Shown here one piece after another: positions 7,465 through 21,681 of a DNA stretch of 64,000 nt. The stretch covers positions 1-64,000 of the forward strand of contig JAAYFD010000039.1 of NCBI GenBank assembly GCA_012728415.1, written 5' to 3'. The notes under the pieces were generated by a model. That model saw only the letters and a list, made by a program, of their open reading frames with translations, ran no database searches and was not told where the DNA came from. The stretch is from Gammaproteobacteria bacterium. Lineage in GTDB: Bacteria > Pseudomonadota > Gammaproteobacteria > Pseudomonadales > Pseudomonadaceae. The first letter of the stretch is position 1, and each line of letters opens with the position of its first letter. Both the position numbers and the translations under genes were made by a program.

Positions 7465-8265
7465 CTACTTGTTCAGGACGGCAAAGCGGTCGGCCAGACG
7501 GACAAAGTCGGCCAGTTGCAGCTGTTCGGGGCGCAGGCCAGGGTCAATGCCCACGGACTCGATGTCTGCGCTGTTCATCAGGTTTTTCAGGGTGTTGCGC
7601 AAGGTTTTGCGGCGCTGGTTGAATGCCTCACGGACAACACGGTCAAGTGCGCAGATATCTTGCGCCGGGTGAGGCAGCTCGTTGTGGGGGGTCAGGCGCA
7701 CAATGGCCGAGTCTACTTTGGGCGGCGGGTTGAACGCACCGGGGCCGACATTGAACAGATGCTCAACTTTGCAGTGATATTGCACCATAATCGATAACCG
7801 GCCCCAGTGGCCACCGCCGGGTTTTGCGCTCATGCGCTCTACCACTTCTTTCTGCAGCATAAAGTGCATGTCTTGGATCAGCCCGACATGGTCGAGCAAA
7901 TGGAAAATCAGCGGGGTAGAGATGTTGTAGGGCAGGTTGCCGACCACGCGCAGGCGACGTGGGCCGACATCAAGGCGGTTGAAGTCGAACTGCAGCGCAT
8001 CGCCCTCGTGCAACTGAAAATTGGGCTTGAGGCCGAAGCGCAGCTTGAGCAGGGGGATCAGGTCTTTGTCTAGTTCGATCACGTCGAGCTGTGCACCACT
8101 GCTGACCAGCCCGGCGGTCAAGGCACCCTGGCCGGGGCCGATTTCCAGCAGGCGTTCGCCTTCGCGCGGGAAAATGGCCTGCAGAATACGGTCGATGACA
8201 CCGGCGTCATGCAGAAAGTTTTGTCCGAAGCGCTTGCGCGCCCGGTGCAGGTAGAGGTTGGCCAT
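7465..8265 (-). CDS. rsmA: 16S rRNA dimethyladenosine transferase
   Basis: This 266-residue SAM-dependent methyltransferase (KsgA) dimethylates two adjacent adenosines near the 3' end of 16S rRNA. The family start RKRFGQNFLHD and the SAM-binding EIGPGQGALT are clear, followed by NLPYNISTPLIFHLL, the catalytic NLPY motif. The open frame extends to 8334, but ATG 8265 has GGAG eight bases upstream and gives the conserved N-terminus. First gene of the rsmA-apaG-apaH run. The usual Pseudomonas partners pdxA and surA are absent upstream. Confidence 0.97.
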   Translation of the reverse strand: MANLYLHRARKRFGQNFLHDAGVIDRILQAIFPREGERLLEIGPGQGALTAGLVSSGAQLDVIELDKDLIPLLKLRFGLKPNFQLHEGDALQFDFNRLDVGPRRLRVVGNLPYNISTPLIFHLLDHVGLIQDMHFMLQKEVVERMSAKPGGGHWGRLSIMVQYHCKVEHLFNVGPGAFNPPPKVDSAIVRLTPHNELPHPAQDICALDRVVREAFNQRRKTLRNTLKNLMNSADIESVGIDPGLRPEQLQLADFVRLADRFAVLNK

Positions 8266-8400
8266 GGGGTCACTCCGAAAAACAGGTGCAATAGTGTAGC
8301 AAAATGCTGGACAAGCGGCTGTCTTGGGGTTCAACGTTTCCCCGAGTAAAAGAAGCTGGCTGTTTTTTATGGTATCACTCTGGACTGGCCACTTTACTGG

Positions 8401-8430
8401 TTGCCTCCTTCTACCTCCTTCTACCTCCTT
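8401..8430. repeat. Short 10-bp tandem repeat
   Basis: The unit ctacctcctt occurs three times in a row (the first copy begins tt-g-cctcctt), just beyond the 3' end of the SMR gene. Confidence 0.8.
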
Positions 8431-8436
8431 CGCCAG

Positions 8437-8766
8437 TCAGGCGCTGGCTTTTGAGAGCAGGTTCAGTACGACAACGCCGCTGACGATCAGGGCGATGCCG
8501 ATAAAGCCCCAAAAATCCAGGCGTTGGCCATAGAGCCACCAGGCGATGGCTGTGACCAGTACAATGCCCAGACCCGACCAAATGGCATAAGCAACCCCCA
8601 CAGGGATGCTGTCGAGTATCAGGGAAAGGCAGTAAAACGCCAAACCATAGCCCAGGACAACCATGACTGATGGGCCCAGGCGGCTGAAGCCAGTAGTGGC
8701 TTTGAGAGCTGAAGTTGCAACAACTTCGCCAATGATGGCCACGGCGAGTAGTAACCAGGGGTTCAT
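8437..8766 (-). CDS. Small multidrug resistance (SMR) efflux transporter
   Basis: This 109-residue inner-membrane protein has four hydrophobic helices. It carries the SMR hallmarks: the essential Glu14 in [16 protein letters not shown] (helix 3) and the W-rich third loop. It is of the EmrE/QacE subgroup, which exchanges quaternary ammonium compounds for protons as a dimer; the guanidinium-exporter (SugE/Gdx) subgroup is the alternative. It stands alone, with holA 155 bases upstream and rsmA in the same direction downstream. Confidence 0.9.
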   Translation of the reverse strand: MNPWLLLAVAIIGEVVATSALKATTGFSRLGPSVMVVLGYGLAFYCLSLILDSIPVGVAYAIWSGLGIVLVTAIAWWLYGQRLDFWGFIGIALIVSGVVVLNLLSKASA

Positions 8767-8920
8767 GATGCGCTCCGTAATTATGGGCCTGCGTTGAGGG
8801 CGGGTCTGTCCGGATCAGAGGTGAAGCGTGTGCTCGTACGCACAGGGGCTGCGTTATACTCTGCTGACTCTCTCATAGCAAAAGACATGGGGTGGAGCTG
8901 GTAGCCGATAGTGCCAATGG

Positions 8921-9919
8921 TCAGAAATTCAGCAGAATTTGTTGCAGCCCTAACCATGGATCTCCTGCCAGCTGGCCTTTGGCCTGTTCGTCAATTAGCT
9001 GGGCGCTTTGCAGCAGTTGATTCCAGTGGCTGCTGTGCTGGCGCTGCAGGGCACGCTGCACCAGGGGCTTGCGATTGGCTGGCCAGACGCGGCTGGTAGC
9101 CTGACTGACAGACTGGCCCTGTTCAACCTGGGCGGCAAGGGTGGCCAGCTGGCGGATTTCCCGAGCCAGCGCCCAGAGGATGACCGGTACGTCGTTGCCC
9201 TCACTGCGCAAACCGCTGAGGATGCGCAGGCTGCGGACACGGTCACCGGCCAGCATGGCATCGGTTAAGGTAAAAATGTCGTAACGGGCGCTGTCGGCAA
9301 TGGATTGCTGGACGATTTCCATATCCAGGTGGGTGGCGTCGGTGAGCAATACCAGTTTTTCAATTTCCTGGGCGGCTGCCAGCAGGTTGCCTTCAACCCG
9401 GTCGCTGATGAATTGCAATACCTCGGCATCGGCTGTGAGCCCCTTTTGTGCCAGGCGCTGACCAAGCCAGCCGGGCAGTTGTTCGGCACCAATAACGGGG
9501 ATTTGCACAAAACCGCAGACGGGGCTGTCCAGCAGGCCTTTGGCCCAGCGGGTTTTTAGCGTGCTGCCATCCAGTCGCGGGACAATGATCAGCAGCAGGG
9601 TGTCTTCAGCCGGGCGCTCAAGGTATTCGAGCAATACTTTGGCACCGGCATCACCGGGTTTGCCGCCGGGCATGTTCAATTCCAGAATGCGTTTTTCGGC
9701 AAACAGGGACAGGCTGGCGCTGGCTTCACGTACTGCGTTCCAGTCGAAGCTGCGCTCGACATGAAACACCTGGCGCTCTGTGTAGCCCTGCTCGCGGCAC
9801 GCTAGGCGAATGGTGTCGCAGGCTTCGCGCTGCAACAGGGGGTCGTCGCTGCTGACCAGGAAAACAGGCAGCAATTCCTTGTTCAGCTGGGCATCCAGCT
9901 TGTCTGGATACAGACGCAT
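8921..9919 (-). CDS. holA: DNA polymerase III delta subunit
   Basis: This 332-residue clamp-loader subunit opens the beta sliding clamp. The sequence follows HolA from the N-terminal beta-binding region (VFLVSSDDPLLQREACDTIR) through VPRLDGSTLKTRWAKGL to the C-terminal collar domain (ARYDIFTLTDAMLAGD, ILWALAREIRQL). Length is near E. coli HolA (343). The start codon overlaps the stop of lptE by one base (TGATG), the usual coupled lptE-holA arrangement. Confidence 0.96.
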   Translation of the reverse strand: MRLYPDKLDAQLNKELLPVFLVSSDDPLLQREACDTIRLACREQGYTERQVFHVERSFDWNAVREASASLSLFAEKRILELNMPGGKPGDAGAKVLLEYLERPAEDTLLLIIVPRLDGSTLKTRWAKGLLDSPVCGFVQIPVIGAEQLPGWLGQRLAQKGLTADAEVLQFISDRVEGNLLAAAQEIEKLVLLTDATHLDMEIVQQSIADSARYDIFTLTDAMLAGDRVRSLRILSGLRSEGNDVPVILWALAREIRQLATLAAQVEQGQSVSQATSRVWPANRKPLVQRALQRQHSSHWNQLLQSAQLIDEQAKGQLAGDPWLGLQQILLNF

Positions 9920-10512
9920 CAGTTGATCTGGAAGAGTTTTTCTTCTTGCAGAAGGCGTTGTTGCTCGGCTTCCCGGGCGGCGGCTTCGGCATCGGCTTTG
10001 ACCTGTGCTTCTGCGCGTAGCTGCTCCAGCTGGGCTGGCCTGACCGCTTGCAAGCGTTGCATCAGTTGCATTACCAGCTCGTTGCGCATTTCATCACGCA
10101 GCAGGAGGGCTTCTTCCGACGAGGCGGACACATGGTTTTGGTTGAAAGACTGGGTCCGCTGTACTTCGGCCTGCCCAGTGAGCAGGGCTGGCAGGCCAGC
10201 GTAGCGAATTTCATAGTCCACTGTAGTGGTCAGCATTTGTTCGGAGCTGCGGGTCCCGGCGGTAAAGCTGATGGTGCGTCGGGTGTGTTCCTCACGGCCC
10301 AGGTAGAGGCTGTATTCGGCACTGCTGGTCAGCTCTACTCCCTGGCTTAGTAACCGCTGTTGCAGCATTTCTGACAGGGGCGCAAAACGGTCAGCCGAGG
10401 TAAAGTGCAGCTCTTTCAGGGCAAACTGAAAGCTGCCGGTACCGCGCAGGTGAAAGCCGCAGGCTGACAGCACCAGGGCCATGGACAGGGTAAGCAGTTG
10501 AGCTAGACGCAT
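9919..10512 (-). CDS. lptE: LPS-assembly lipoprotein LptE
   Basis: This 197-residue outer-membrane lipoprotein plugs LptD and helps insert LPS in the outer leaflet. The signal peptide ends in the lipobox LSAC with Cys18, followed by the family motif GFHLRG. The C-terminal tail (from about 155) is a charged Ala/Glu/Gln-rich helix, as in Pseudomonas LptE. It overlaps holA by one base. leuS lies 119 bases upstream on the same strand. Confidence 0.95.
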   Translation of the reverse strand: MRLAQLLTLSMALVLSACGFHLRGTGSFQFALKELHFTSADRFAPLSEMLQQRLLSQGVELTSSAEYSLYLGREEHTRRTISFTAGTRSSEQMLTTTVDYEIRYAGLPALLTGQAEVQRTQSFNQNHVSASSEEALLLRDEMRNELVMQLMQRLQAVRPAQLEQLRAEAQVKADAEAAAREAEQQRLLQEEKLFQIN

Positions 10513-10602
10513 GGTGGAACCTATGTGGAGTATGAGGATTCAGTATTGCAAGCTGATATTCAATGGTTGCAGTCAAGCAGTTATCAGGTCGCCATGTGCA
10601 CA

Positions 10603-10620
10603 GGCTGCCTGGGGGCAGCC
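10603..10620. repeat. Small perfect hairpin between leuS and lptE
   Basis: GGCTGCC-TGGG-GGCAGCC is a perfect 7-bp stem with a 4-base loop, 12 bases beyond the leuS stop codon. No T-run follows on the minus strand, so at most it pauses transcription or protects the mRNA end. Confidence 0.5.
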
Positions 10621-10631
10621 GTGGCAATCAA

Positions 10632-13265
<2,634 letters not shown>

Positions 13266-13330
13266 CTACAAGAAAAAGAATGGAAACAATTCCGCTAGGA
13301 TACATGAAACGGAGCGGTCTCGGCTATGTT

Positions 13331-13354
13331 CTGCCTGCGGCTTGCCGCAGGCAG
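13331..13354. repeat. Perfect hairpin upstream of leuS
   Basis: CTGCCTGCGGC (13331-13341) pairs perfectly with GCCGCAGGCAG (13344-13354) around a two-base TT spacer. It lies between the YdcF-type gene and leuS. There is no T-run, so it is a palindromic repeat or weak transcript end. Confidence 0.55.
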
Positions 13355-13417
13355 TCGTGAATGGAGCGTCATGGGGCAAGTTTGTTGAGGTGGCTATTTG
13401 GGCTGTGCCGGGGCCAG

Positions 13418-14176
13418 TCAGTACAGCACTTGATAGATCCCCAGTCCCAGTAACTCGTTTAGCAGCTGGGTGTTTTGCCAGAAAGCGCGACTTTCGGGCA
13501 GCCAGCCACCCAGCGGCTTGTTCTGTGGCGTGCTGTAGAAACCCTGGGGTGCAGGGATCACCTGCAAGCCAGCCTGCTCGAAACTCCAGCGGGAGCGGCG
13601 CATGTGCCAGGCGTCGGTAACCAGCACAACACTCTTGATGCCCTGGGCCTGCAGCATCTCAGCGCTGAAACGGGCGTTTTCCCAGGTAGTGCGGCTGCGC
13701 TCTTCCAGCCAGCGTGCGGATACGGAAAAGTCCTGTTGCAAGGCGTTGGCCATGATGCGGGCCTCGCTGGGTGGCTGGCCAAAGTGCAGGCCGCCGGTAA
13801 CCAGCACAGGCAGGCCGGTAGCCTTTTCCAGTCGGGCGGCATAGCGCAGCCGCTGGGTGGCAAACAGGGAGGGCTGGTCGGCACCCCAGGCAGGGTCGGC
13901 CGGTTCGCGGCCGCCGCCCAGAACGATAATGGCTCCGGCCTGATGGGCTAACTCCGGCCATTGGTCCTGATGGATTGCGGGTTGGTTTTCCAGAAAGCCG
14001 GCCAGGAGTTGCGTGACCCGGGGCAGGCTCAAGGCATAAGAGGCTCCCAGGGTCATGAAAAACAGGAGCGCAGCAAGCCTTGGTAGTCGCCTGCGCAGCA
14101 GCCAGGCTACAAGCAAAAGCAGGTACAGGCTGCCCGGCGGCATACCCACTTGTTTAAGGATAAAGCGCCAGGTCAT
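13418..14176 (-). CDS. YdcF-type (DUF218) membrane protein
   Basis: This 252-residue protein has two N-terminal hydrophobic helices (about 10-26 and 34-50) followed by a soluble DUF218 domain. Domain marks are AIIVLGGGR, a central LVTGG, SEARIMANALQ, the ERSRTTWENARFS segment and VLVTDAWHMRRS. ElyC/SanA/YdcF proteins act in envelope or peptidoglycan-precursor maintenance, but this one's substrate is unknown. The frame is open to 14314; ATG 14176 is preferred for its G-rich ribosome site and because it begins the hydrophobic N-terminus. Confidence 0.85.
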   Translation of the reverse strand: MTWRFILKQVGMPPGSLYLLLLVAWLLRRRLPRLAALLFFMTLGASYALSLPRVTQLLAGFLENQPAIHQDQWPELAHQAGAIIVLGGGREPADPAWGADQPSLFATQRLRYAARLEKATGLPVLVTGGLHFGQPPSEARIMANALQQDFSVSARWLEERSRTTWENARFSAEMLQAQGIKSVVLVTDAWHMRRSRWSFEQAGLQVIPAPQGFYSTPQNKPLGGWLPESRAFWQNTQLLNELLGLGIYQVLY

Positions 14177-14371
14177 GGATGCCCCCCCGAGGCTTTGTTG
14201 TTTTGGCAGCGTGCAGCTGCCTTGTGCTCTCTGCATGTACTGCAGCCAGGGCCAGCCCGGTGTGCGCATTGCAGCACCAGTTCTTGAAACCTTGCACGAA
14301 GCTTGAGTTAGCAAGCTGGCCCTTCAAGCTACCAGGATTTAAATGTGCGAGTGCTGTGCTGAAAGCATGAG

Positions 14372-15172
14372 TTACTCATTTTGCTGCTGATTGCGCAGGT
14401 GGCTGATTTCCTTGTTCATCAGGTCAATGCGGCGAGCCATGCTTTCAATCAGGCTATGGGCAATGCGCGGGTTGCTTTGCATCAAAGTCAGGAACTGATC
14501 CTTGGGAATGGTCATTACCGTGCAAGGCTCGGTGGCTACGACGGTTGCCGTGCGAGGTTCATTGATAAAGACGGCCATGGCACCGAAAATTTCGTCCTTT
14601 TGTACATCACCTACCTTCTGGCCGTTAACCCAGGCTTCGGCATGACCTTCGATGATGATGAAAACATGTTCGGCGCTATCACCTTGGCGAATCAGTTTTT
14701 CGCCGGGGGCAAAGTGCTCAAAGCCTGTGGCAGGACGGACGTCGACCGGCTTGATACGTGCAAAAGCCTCGGTTAGCAGGGTGGTTTGTCCAAGCAAATA
14801 GAATGTAAAAAGCTCTTGGCGCTGTTCGCTGCTATAAATGTGCTTGAAAAAGTCACGCCTTTCATAAGGGGCCAGCCGTATTGCCTGGTTATGGCTGTAT
14901 TGCCAGCGGGGCAGGTTAAGGCCGTGACGAAGGCCGATAAGGCTGCCTTGCTGCAAACAAAATAGCAACTGTTCGTCTGTGGAGGTGTCTACAACACCCT
15001 GCAGCAGCAAAAAAAGCTGGTTTTCCGGCAATACAGAGTTCAGGTCAGCGTTGCTCTCAAGCTCCAGCACAGGTCCACAGGGCTCCAGGCCTTCGAGCAG
15101 TTGCACAGGAATTTCTTGTAGGCGGGACAGCAAGGGTTGGGCATGTAGAGGCACGTCACTAAGCAAATACAT
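14372..15172 (-). CDS. Cyclic nucleotide-binding domain protein
   Basis: This 266-residue protein has a C-terminal cNMP-binding jelly roll (about 155-245: FAPGEKLIRQGDSAEHVFII, then FGAMAVFINEPRTATVVAT). The phosphate-binding cassette reads FGAMAVF rather than FGE(M/L)ALL, so the Glu that contacts the ribose is replaced. The N-terminal 150 residues look like a degenerate second copy. No helix-turn-helix is evident; the end is a short charged helix. It may be a cAMP/c-di-GMP-sensing or ligand-free adaptor. A TTG 18 bases upstream is possible, but ATG 15172 has AGGA before it. Confidence 0.8.
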   Translation of the reverse strand: MYLLSDVPLHAQPLLSRLQEIPVQLLEGLEPCGPVLELESNADLNSVLPENQLFLLLQGVVDTSTDEQLLFCLQQGSLIGLRHGLNLPRWQYSHNQAIRLAPYERRDFFKHIYSSEQRQELFTFYLLGQTTLLTEAFARIKPVDVRPATGFEHFAPGEKLIRQGDSAEHVFIIIEGHAEAWVNGQKVGDVQKDEIFGAMAVFINEPRTATVVATEPCTVMTIPKDQFLTLMQSNPRIAHSLIESMARRIDLMNKEISHLRNQQQNE

Positions 15173-15374
15173 TAGGGAGGTCCTGTGCAATCAAAATACT
15201 GGCATAAGTATAGTGCAGTTACGGGCACAGTGCGTGATGTACAGCACAAGTTGGCAGGAAACTCACAGTCTGGTGGCAAAAGCGGGTTAGAAAACAGGCA
15301 TGATGGCGTTTTGGTTTGCGCTTTCAGAATCGGCTAAGCATAATTTGTGACAGATAGACAGGAGGATATTGGGC

Positions 15375-16184
15375 GTGCCAGCTCTTGAACCCAAAAACAA
15401 CATTCTCAATCTGGTGCAGATAACCGACAGTCATCTGTTCGCCGACCCGGCTGGCACCCTGTTGGGGCTGCCAACCTCTGACAGCCTGAAGTCTGTGGTT
15501 GATTTGGTGGTGCAGGAGCAGCAGGGAGTGGACCTGGTTTTGGCTACAGGCGACATAGCGCAGGATGGTTCTGCCGTCTCGTACCGGCGTTTTGTTGAGC
15601 TCGTTGACCCCATTCGCGCACCGCTTCGCTGGCTGCCAGGCAATCACGATGAAGCCCGGGTGCAGACAGCTGTTGCCACAGGCAAAGACTGGTCACAGCC
15701 CGTTGTAGATATGGCCGGGTGGCGCCTTGTGCTGCTGAACTCGGCGGTACATGATGCGGTGCATGGATACCTGGAGCAGGATCAGCTTGATTTGCTTGAG
15801 GCGGCTCTTACTACAGCAGCTGGGCGGCACGTCATGATTAGCTTGCACCATCACCCGGTACCCGTGGGCAGTAACTGGCTGGATCATATCGGATTGCGTA
15901 ATGCAGATGAGTTTTTTGCTATCGTAGACCGCTACGCAACGGTTCGTTGTGTGCTGTGGGGGCACATTCATCAGGAGGTGGACAGGCTGCGTAATGGTGT
16001 TCGTCTGTTGGCCACCCCTTCCACCTGTATCCAGTTTGCGCCAGGCAGCAAGAATTTTTCGCTGGACAGGCGCTTGCCCGGTTATCGCTGGTTGCGCTTG
16101 CATCCGGATGGTCGTGTTGACACCGCCGTATCCAGGCTGCAATGGCTTGACCATGAAATTGATTACTCGGGAACTGGATACTAG
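15375..16184 (+). CDS. cpdA: 3',5'-cyclic AMP phosphodiesterase
   Basis: This 269-residue class III metallophosphodiesterase degrades cAMP. Metal-binding motifs occur in order: D18-S-H20, GD (59-60), GNHD (89-92), HHHP and GHIH. Length matches E. coli CpdA (275). A GTG at 15375 with GGAGG nine bases upstream is the best start; a TTG six bases earlier is only three bases from that site. yqiA follows after three bases and parE later, as in other pseudomonads. Confidence 0.94.
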   Translation: MPALEPKNNILNLVQITDSHLFADPAGTLLGLPTSDSLKSVVDLVVQEQQGVDLVLATGDIAQDGSAVSYRRFVELVDPIRAPLRWLPGNHDEARVQTAVATGKDWSQPVVDMAGWRLVLLNSAVHDAVHGYLEQDQLDLLEAALTTAAGRHVMISLHHHPVPVGSNWLDHIGLRNADEFFAIVDRYATVRCVLWGHIHQEVDRLRNGVRLLATPSTCIQFAPGSKNFSLDRRLPGYRWLRLHPDGRVDTAVSRLQWLDHEIDYSGTGY

Positions 16185-16187
16185 GCA

Positions 16188-16781
16188 ATGATGACTGAAG
16201 CGAATCAGCTGCAGTTTGTTCTGTACTTGCATGGCTTTAACAGTTCGCCGTTGTCTTTCAAGGCACAGCAGCTGAGTGCTTGCTGGCAGGGCGCCGGGCT
16301 TCCAGCTGGCAGGCTGCTGGTGCCTGACCTGCCCAATGATCCTCTGGCGGCTATTGAAGGTCTGGAAGCCTGGGTGGAGCAGCGTGATGCTCCTGTCGTG
16401 CTGGTGGGCAGTTCGCTGGGCGGCTATTATGCAACCTGGCTGGCGGAAAAATATCAGTGCAAGGCACTTTTGATCAACCCGGCTGTGTTGCCCTGCCAGA
16501 GGTTTGAGCAATACCTCGGACCACAAAAAAACTATTATACAGATGAGCGCTGGGTGTTGACGCCGGCGCATGTCGATGCGCTCGCGCAGCTGGAGACGCC
16601 GCCGCCAACAGACCATGAGCGCTATTGGGTTTGGCTGCAAACTGGCGATGAAACACTGGACTACCGCGAGGCTGAGGAGTTTTACCGTTGCTGCCGGCTG
16701 GATATCCGGCAGGGTGGTGATCACAGCTACCAGGGATTTGTCGAGCGCATTCCCGAGTTGCTGGCCTTCGCTGGCTACTGA
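16188..16781 (+). CDS. yqiA: YqiA-type alpha/beta-hydrolase (esterase)
   Basis: This 197-residue alpha/beta-hydrolase has the nucleophile elbow VGSSLGG (Ser76), the N-terminal YLHGFNSSP oxyanion motif and a late GGDHSYQGF segment carrying the catalytic His. E. coli YqiA has esterase activity on short acyl-CoA and p-nitrophenyl esters; the natural substrate is unknown. It lies three bases after cpdA and is probably co-transcribed with it. Confidence 0.92.
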   Translation: MMTEANQLQFVLYLHGFNSSPLSFKAQQLSACWQGAGLPAGRLLVPDLPNDPLAAIEGLEAWVEQRDAPVVLVGSSLGGYYATWLAEKYQCKALLINPAVLPCQRFEQYLGPQKNYYTDERWVLTPAHVDALAQLETPPPTDHERYWVWLQTGDETLDYREAEEFYRCCRLDIRQGGDHSYQGFVERIPELLAFAGY

Positions 16782-19138
<2,357 letters not shown>

Positions 19139-19140
19139 AA

Positions 19141-19185
19141 AGCGCTGAATAAGTGCCCGGGCTGACCGGGTCAGATTAAAAACCA
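19141..19185 (+). repeat. Dispersed CTGAATAAT repeat, copy C
   Basis: It begins cgctgaataagtgcccgggc and ends with tcagattaaaaacc, two bases past the parE stop. It aligns with the copy at 321 over about 38 bases, allowing small insertions. Confidence 0.55.
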
Positions 19186-19191
19186 CTCCTG

Positions 19192-19324
19192 CCTCCGGTC
19201 GTGGCTAAAGCCGCTCCTGCGGGCCTGTACGAGCCACTTCAGTGGCGACCAACGCCGGTTCAGGGCAGCCTCCGGTCGCGGCTGAAGCCGCTCCTGCAGG
19301 TCTATACGAGCCATTTTAATTGGC
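19192..19324. repeat. Four REP-like palindromes in alternating orientation
   Basis: Units at 19192-19221 and 19270-19299 read tccggtcg(t/c)ggct(a/g)aagccgctcctgc. Units at 19224-19250 and 19301-19322 are reversed (tacgagccacttcagtggcg and a degenerate partner). Two forward-reverse pairs in tandem form a BIME between parE and parC and may limit read-through or stabilise the parE mRNA end. Confidence 0.75.
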
Positions 19325-19370
19325 AAATAATGTTGTATGGATGGCAACGCACAAAACATGTTGGAATTGT

Positions 19371-21626
19371 ATGAATGATTTAACCGAAATGAGTTTTGAA
19401 GGCGTCGAGCGCCGGTCGCTTGCCGAGTTTACCGAGCAGGCGTACCTGAACTATTCCATGTACGTCATCATGGACCGGGCGTTGCCGCATATAGGTGATG
19501 GCCTCAAGCCGGTGCAGCGGCGCATTGTGTATGCCATGAGCGAGCTGGGGCTGGATGCCAACGCCAAGCATAAAAAGTCCGCCCGTACAGTGGGTGATGT
19601 GCTGGGCAAATACCATCCGCACGGCGACAGTGCCTGTTACGAGGCCATGGTGCTGATGGCGCAGCCGTTCAGCTACCGCTATCCGCTGGTGGATGGCCAG
19701 GGCAACTGGGGTGCGCCGGACGATCCCAAATCTTTTGCTGCCATGCGTTATACCGAAGCGAGGCTGGCGCGCTATTCGGAAGTATTGCTAAGCGAGCTGG
19801 GCCAGGGCACGGTGAACTGGATTGCCAACTTTGATGGCACCATGAATGAGCCGGACGTGCTGCCGGCACGTCTGCCCAACCTGCTGCTCAATGGTACCAC
19901 CGGTATTGCCGTGGGTATGGCGACCGATGTACCACCGCATAACCTGCGCGAGGTGGCTGCCGCTTGCGTACAGCTGCTGGACAAGCAATCCACCACAATT
20001 GAAGAGCTGTGCGAGCTGCTGCCGGGCCCGGATTATCCCACCGAGGCGGAAATCATTACCCCGCGTGAAGACCTGCTGAAAATTTACCAGACCGGCCGTG
20101 GCTCTATTCGTGCCCGTGCCGTGTATGAAGTGGAAGACGGTGACATTGTGATCACCGCGCTGCCGCACCAGGTGTCTGGTGCCAAGGTGCTGGAACAGGT
20201 CGCCGCGCAGATGCAGGCCAAGAAGCTGCCGATGGTGGCGGATTTGCGCGACGAGTCGGACCATGAAAACCCCTGCCGCATTGTGATTGTGCCGCGCTCG
20301 AATCGGGTGGATGCCCAAGAGCTGATGCAGCACCTGTTTGCCACCACCGACCTGGAAGCCAGCTTCCGCGTCAACATGAATGTGATTGGTCTGGACAACA
20401 AGCCCCAGGTTAAGGATTTGCGCAGCCTGTTGCTGGAGTGGCTGCAGTTCCGCGTGGAAACGGTACGCAAACGTTTGCAGTTCCGTCTGGAGCGGGTGGA
20501 AAAACGTTTGCACCTGTTGGAAGGATTGCTGATAGCCTTCCTTAATCTGGACGAAGTGATTGAGATCATCCGCACTGAAGATCACCCCAAGCCGGTACTG
20601 ATGGAGCGCTTTGGCATTACCGAAGTGCAGGCTGATTACATTCTGGACACTCGTCTGCGCCAGTTGGCACGGCTGGAAGAAATGAAAATCCGTGGCGAGC
20701 AGGACGAGCTGAACAAGGAGCGGAATAGCTTGCTGGAGTTGCTCGGTAGTGAGAGCAAGCTCAAGCGTCTGGTGCGCCGGGAAATTCTGGCGGATGCCAA
20801 AACCTATGGCGATGAGCGACGCTCGCCGCTGGTTGAGCGCAGCGAAGCCAGGGCAATGTCCGAAACAGACCTGGTGCCGTCCGAGCCGGTGACCGTAGTG
20901 ATTTCCGCACAGGGCTGGGTGCGCAGCGCCCGTGGCCATGACGTGGACGGCGCGACCCTGTCGTACAAGACTGGCGATGCTTTCAAGGCGTCCGCACCAG
21001 GCCGTAGCAACCAGCAGGCGGTTTTTCTCGACAGCAGCGGGCGAAGTTACTCGCTGCCGGCGCATACTTTGCCGTCAGCACGGGGGCAGGGTGAGCCGCT
21101 GAGTGGACGGTTGACGCCGCCAGCCGGTGCCGTATTCGAGCATGTATTGGTGCCGGCAGATGCACAGCTCTATATAATGGCCTCGGATGCCGGCTATGGG
21201 TTTATCGTTAAAGGTGAAGACATGCAAGCCAAGAACCGTGCCGGCAAGTCTTTATTGACGCTGCCGAAAAATGCAAAGGTGATGATGCCCAAACCGCTCG
21301 ATAATCCGGCTGACGCGTTGATCGCAGTGGCCAGCAGCGATGGCCGTCTGCTGTTGTTTCCAGTCAGTGACTTGCCACAGCTGGCCAGGGGCAAGGGCAA
21401 TAAGTTGATCGGCATTCCCGCTGATCGTGCCAGCAAGCGTGAAGAGTGGGTGGTTGATTACGCGGTGCTGCCTGCAGGCGCAAGCCTGCAGGTGGAGTCA
21501 GGACGTCGTATGCTGACATTGAAAAGCAGCGATCTTGAGTACTATCGTGGTGAACGCGGTCGTCGTGGAAACAAATTGCCGCGCGGCTTTCAACGGGTCG
21601 AGAGCCTGACCGCCATTACCGGCTGA
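19371..21626 (+). CDS. parC: DNA topoisomerase IV subunit A
   Basis: This 751-residue breakage-reunion subunit has the catalytic Tyr127 in [10 protein letters not shown]. The quinolone-determining region [10 protein letters not shown] keeps Ser87 and Glu91, so it carries no classical resistance substitution. The C-terminal half holds the beta-pinwheel repeats. Length matches E. coli ParC (752). The frame runs back to 19320, but ATG 19371 is preferred (conserved [19 protein letters not shown] follows soon after). Confidence 0.97.
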   Translation: MNDLTEMSFEGVERRSLAEFTEQAYLNYSMYVIMDRALPHIGDGLKPVQRRIVYAMSELGLDANAKHKKSARTVGDVLGKYHPHGDSACYEAMVLMAQPFSYRYPLVDGQGNWGAPDDPKSFAAMRYTEARLARYSEVLLSELGQGTVNWIANFDGTMNEPDVLPARLPNLLLNGTTGIAVGMATDVPPHNLREVAAACVQLLDKQSTTIEELCELLPGPDYPTEAEIITPREDLLKIYQTGRGSIRARAVYEVEDGDIVITALPHQVSGAKVLEQVAAQMQAKKLPMVADLRDESDHENPCRIVIVPRSNRVDAQELMQHLFATTDLEASFRVNMNVIGLDNKPQVKDLRSLLLEWLQFRVETVRKRLQFRLERVEKRLHLLEGLLIAFLNLDEVIEIIRTEDHPKPVLMERFGITEVQADYILDTRLRQLARLEEMKIRGEQDELNKERNSLLELLGSESKLKRLVRREILADAKTYGDERRSPLVERSEARAMSETDLVPSEPVTVVISAQGWVRSARGHDVDGATLSYKTGDAFKASAPGRSNQQAVFLDSSGRSYSLPAHTLPSARGQGEPLSGRLTPPAGAVFEHVLVPADAQLYIMASDAGYGFIVKGEDMQAKNRAGKSLLTLPKNAKVMMPKPLDNPADALIAVASSDGRLLLFPVSDLPQLARGKGNKLIGIPADRASKREEWVVDYAVLPAGASLQVESGRRMLTLKSSDLEYYRGERGRRGNKLPRGFQRVESLTAITG

Positions 21627-21681
21627 CGAAGGACATGGATGTCCAGAGCGGAATGCAAGCAACTTTGGGAGCGATACTGGA

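Noticed and set aside
8767-8920. TATACT-like -10 in the gap between holA and the SMR gene
   Set aside because: It points to the plus strand, where no gene follows; no matching -35 was found.
19611-19650. Possible quinolone-resistance change in ParC
   Set aside because: Ser87 and Glu91 are the sensitive-type residues.
19788-21065. 425-codon minus-strand frame opposite parC
   Set aside because: Antisense shadow rich in His, Gln and Arg; parC is unambiguous here.
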